From Protula sp. h YS-2021 (taxonomy: Eukaryota > Annelida > Polychaeta > Sabellida > Serpulidae), in the NCBI GenBank assembly GCA_949752745.1, contig OX457031.1, positions 19,092,199-19,156,198 on the forward strand: a stretch of DNA of 64,000 nucleotides. Reading direction: 5' to 3'. The notes below the pieces were generated by a model. It was not told the origin of the DNA. It did no database searches and saw only the letters and a list, made by a program, of their open reading frames with translations. Made by a program: the position numbers and the translations under genes. This document shows positions 56,117-59,100 of the stretch, piece after piece. Numbering within the stretch: the first letter of the stretch is position 1; each line of letters opens with the position of its first letter.

Positions 56117-59100
56117 TTTTTTGGAAGGTGTGTTGTGAGTGGTAGAGGGGCTTTTGATCGCGGCAATAAGCTTAGAAGGTGAAAGAATGGGCATCCCCCC
56201 TCCCTCCCCAAAACCTTTCCATTCCCTGGTTTAAGTAACCAATACGCTTCCTAAAACAATTCTCAATCCACTTATTTTGTCTGGGGGGAAGATGGAGTTG
56301 GGGATGGGGGGGGGGGGTGGGGAGGTGGGAGCTCTGATTAATAAAGGCAACTAAATCTTAGACATCACACATCTCATGCTAACAGACAAATGGAGCTAAT
56401 TTTGTGACACCTGAGACTTGACAGCCTGCTTCCTGTTTCATTTTTCACGAAAACCAAAACATGTTGTTGAGATCTAGTCAGTCCCAGCTTAAAAGTGATT
56501 TAAAGTTCTTCTAGGCATTGGCCTGCTATTTTTTTATTAAATTCTCTTTTTATCAACGTTAAAAATATTTAAAATCCGCAAATGAAACTCTGAAATGGGC
56601 AGGAAGAATTTGGCAAGTGGGGGTGGGGGGGGTGGGGGTGGGGGTAATGGGACAGGGCTGTAATTTCAAGCAGAACAACAAAACCACCAGAAATACGGCC
56701 TACTTTACTCCCTACGGCGTGTGCTACAACTTACCACTATAATATGGCCTACTGTACCACCTGCGGAACAGCTTACCACTACAATACGGTCTACTCTACC
56801 ACCTACCGCGTGTGCTATAACTTACCACTACAATATGGCCCACTGTACCACCTGCGGCGTGTGCTATAACTTACCACTACAATATGGCCCACTGTACCAC
56901 CTGCGGTGTGTGCTATAACTTACCACTACAATACGGTCTACTGTACCACCTGCGGCGTGTGCTACAACATACCACTACAATACGGTCTACTGTACCACCT
57001 GCGGCGTGTGCTTTAACTTACCACTACAGTAATTTGGACAGCTTCCTCTACATTGTGGATGGTCGCCATGTTGAATCTGGTGTGGTTCGATTGAGCGACG
57101 ACAAGAACCCTTATAGCAGCAACCCGGCTCACTGACAACAGAAATAGCCAATTGAGAATGTGGTGCTATAACTACTGCATCGAACTTAATTTCACCTAAA
57201 AACACTTTGATTTGATCACACTGAAAGATAACACTTTACTATTTACAATAAGATTGTCCATAGACAATGCTCCAGATCACGAATGCTGATGCCAAGATTT
57301 AAGACATTTAAGTATAACCCGTAACCCGAATTTCAAAACAGAATGGGTGGCGTCAGTCAAGCTTTTAATGTAAAAATGGCCGCGAAACACGTGGCTATTA
57401 CTTTTTTTTGACGATTCATGGAAGTTGAACTGACGTTAGTCTACATTAGTCTATTCAGGAAACACACTCATTATCGCTATAACGCTATAACGTTAATTAT
57501 GTCTATAACGCTATGCAAGAAAAAATATCTACATTCCTATTTGCTTGACACGTTCTTATTTCAAATATGTGAAATACAGTGTTACGTGGGGTGCAGGTAA
57601 ATTGATACGAAACTTGTGAGTCTCGACGTAAACCAAAGTAACCTCGCTACTGCTAGTGGTGTTGTTAGCCAATCAAAACAAAGAAAAAATGCGCGTCACG
57701 TGAGTAATGTCCATATCGGGCTCAACACTTACCTAAGTTGTAAACTGTGACCGTGGCGTTGTAAGTACCCGGATGGGTGAACACGTGACCTAAAATGGCC
57801 GATCTGCTTTGCGTCAGAATCTCATTGTTCACGCGCCACTCAAAAATGACGTCATTGCGCTCAACAATATCGCTGCTACCTACAAAAAAAAAAATAAATA
57901 AGAGAAAACAGGTTACGTACTCGGCGAGATGCAAACACATTTGTGCAGTAGTTTATTTCAGTACCAGTACATTATTTCAGTAGCCAGTACACTCCGAATT
58001 CGCAACAAAGAGACTCCACTGAATTTTACGGAAGCCATGTCTGAAATATTTGCAACTCGTACATGACAAGATAAAAAGCTCTTTGAAGCATGTCATGTTT
58101 TAGTTCTTATACACCATAACGCGATCTGAAGACTGATTGAAAATAAAGCCAGGAATATCAGGAAAGAGAAAGGGGGTAGCGGGTGTACTGGGGGGGGGGG
58201 TGCTTCAGGAAACTTATTGCCCTAAAACATGCCCTGCTGGCACAGACAAACACGGCTAGAAGAGAGATGGCAGCGGAATGGGGAAAAGGTTCAAAGGCAC
58301 CTTGACACACATTGCGCGTGTAATCATAACTGACATTTTGTGATATTGGAGCCTCCATCAAACCAGACAATTGACCTGCAGCCAATTTACTTGCTGTGAC
58401 CAATTGCCCCTTTCGTTGAATTTCACCTCAGATTAACTTATTTTTACACTTCTGTTCACAGCAACAGAATGTGTGTGTGTGTAATTCTCAGTGCTTCGTT
58501 TTCTATCATTCTTGAATTACAAAAAATTGCAATTTACAGTGTATCAGGCAATTGCAAGTGGATTACATGTTGTTAAGAGCAGATTTGACTCACAAACAAA
58601 ATAATTTTCGCGTCTCCATTCGACGCTCTCATAACTGTGTTTCGCGATTTTCTTCTCATGAATGGATATTTTCTTTCTTTACTCACTAAAAGTGATAGTG
58701 GGAGGGGGGGAGGGCTATTGACAAGAAAGAAATGGGCCTTACCCTGGGTTTTGACGAGAAAGGTAACGCTCTCGTTGACCACGTGTGTTGACGATATTAC
58801 GTCAAGGGTGACCTTGTCAACGCCCCGCTGCACCTCAACCTCCACACTTGCGCTGCGATTCGACTTCTGCAATGCAAATGAGTACATAAAAGCCTTCCAT
58901 TTCCCGGGACAGTCTGACCTTTATGCAAGTTATGGACGACAGTAATAACGCCCACGCTACATTGTAATCAAAAACCTATCTCCGAATAACGCAGCATTCA
59001 ACTGCAGAATCACAGTTCATTCTTCTCCATCTCATCAATGCAGAAAGGCTCTGTTTCTCAACTGCAAATATGCTTTATGTACTCAGTATTCAGGGCTGAA

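Noticed and set aside
57131..57205. Longer version of E5 starting at an upstream acceptor near 57196
   Set aside because: That frame gives a Cys-rich peptide without PKD pattern and breaks the join to E6. The acceptor at 57131 gives VSRVAAIRVLVVAQ and correct phases.
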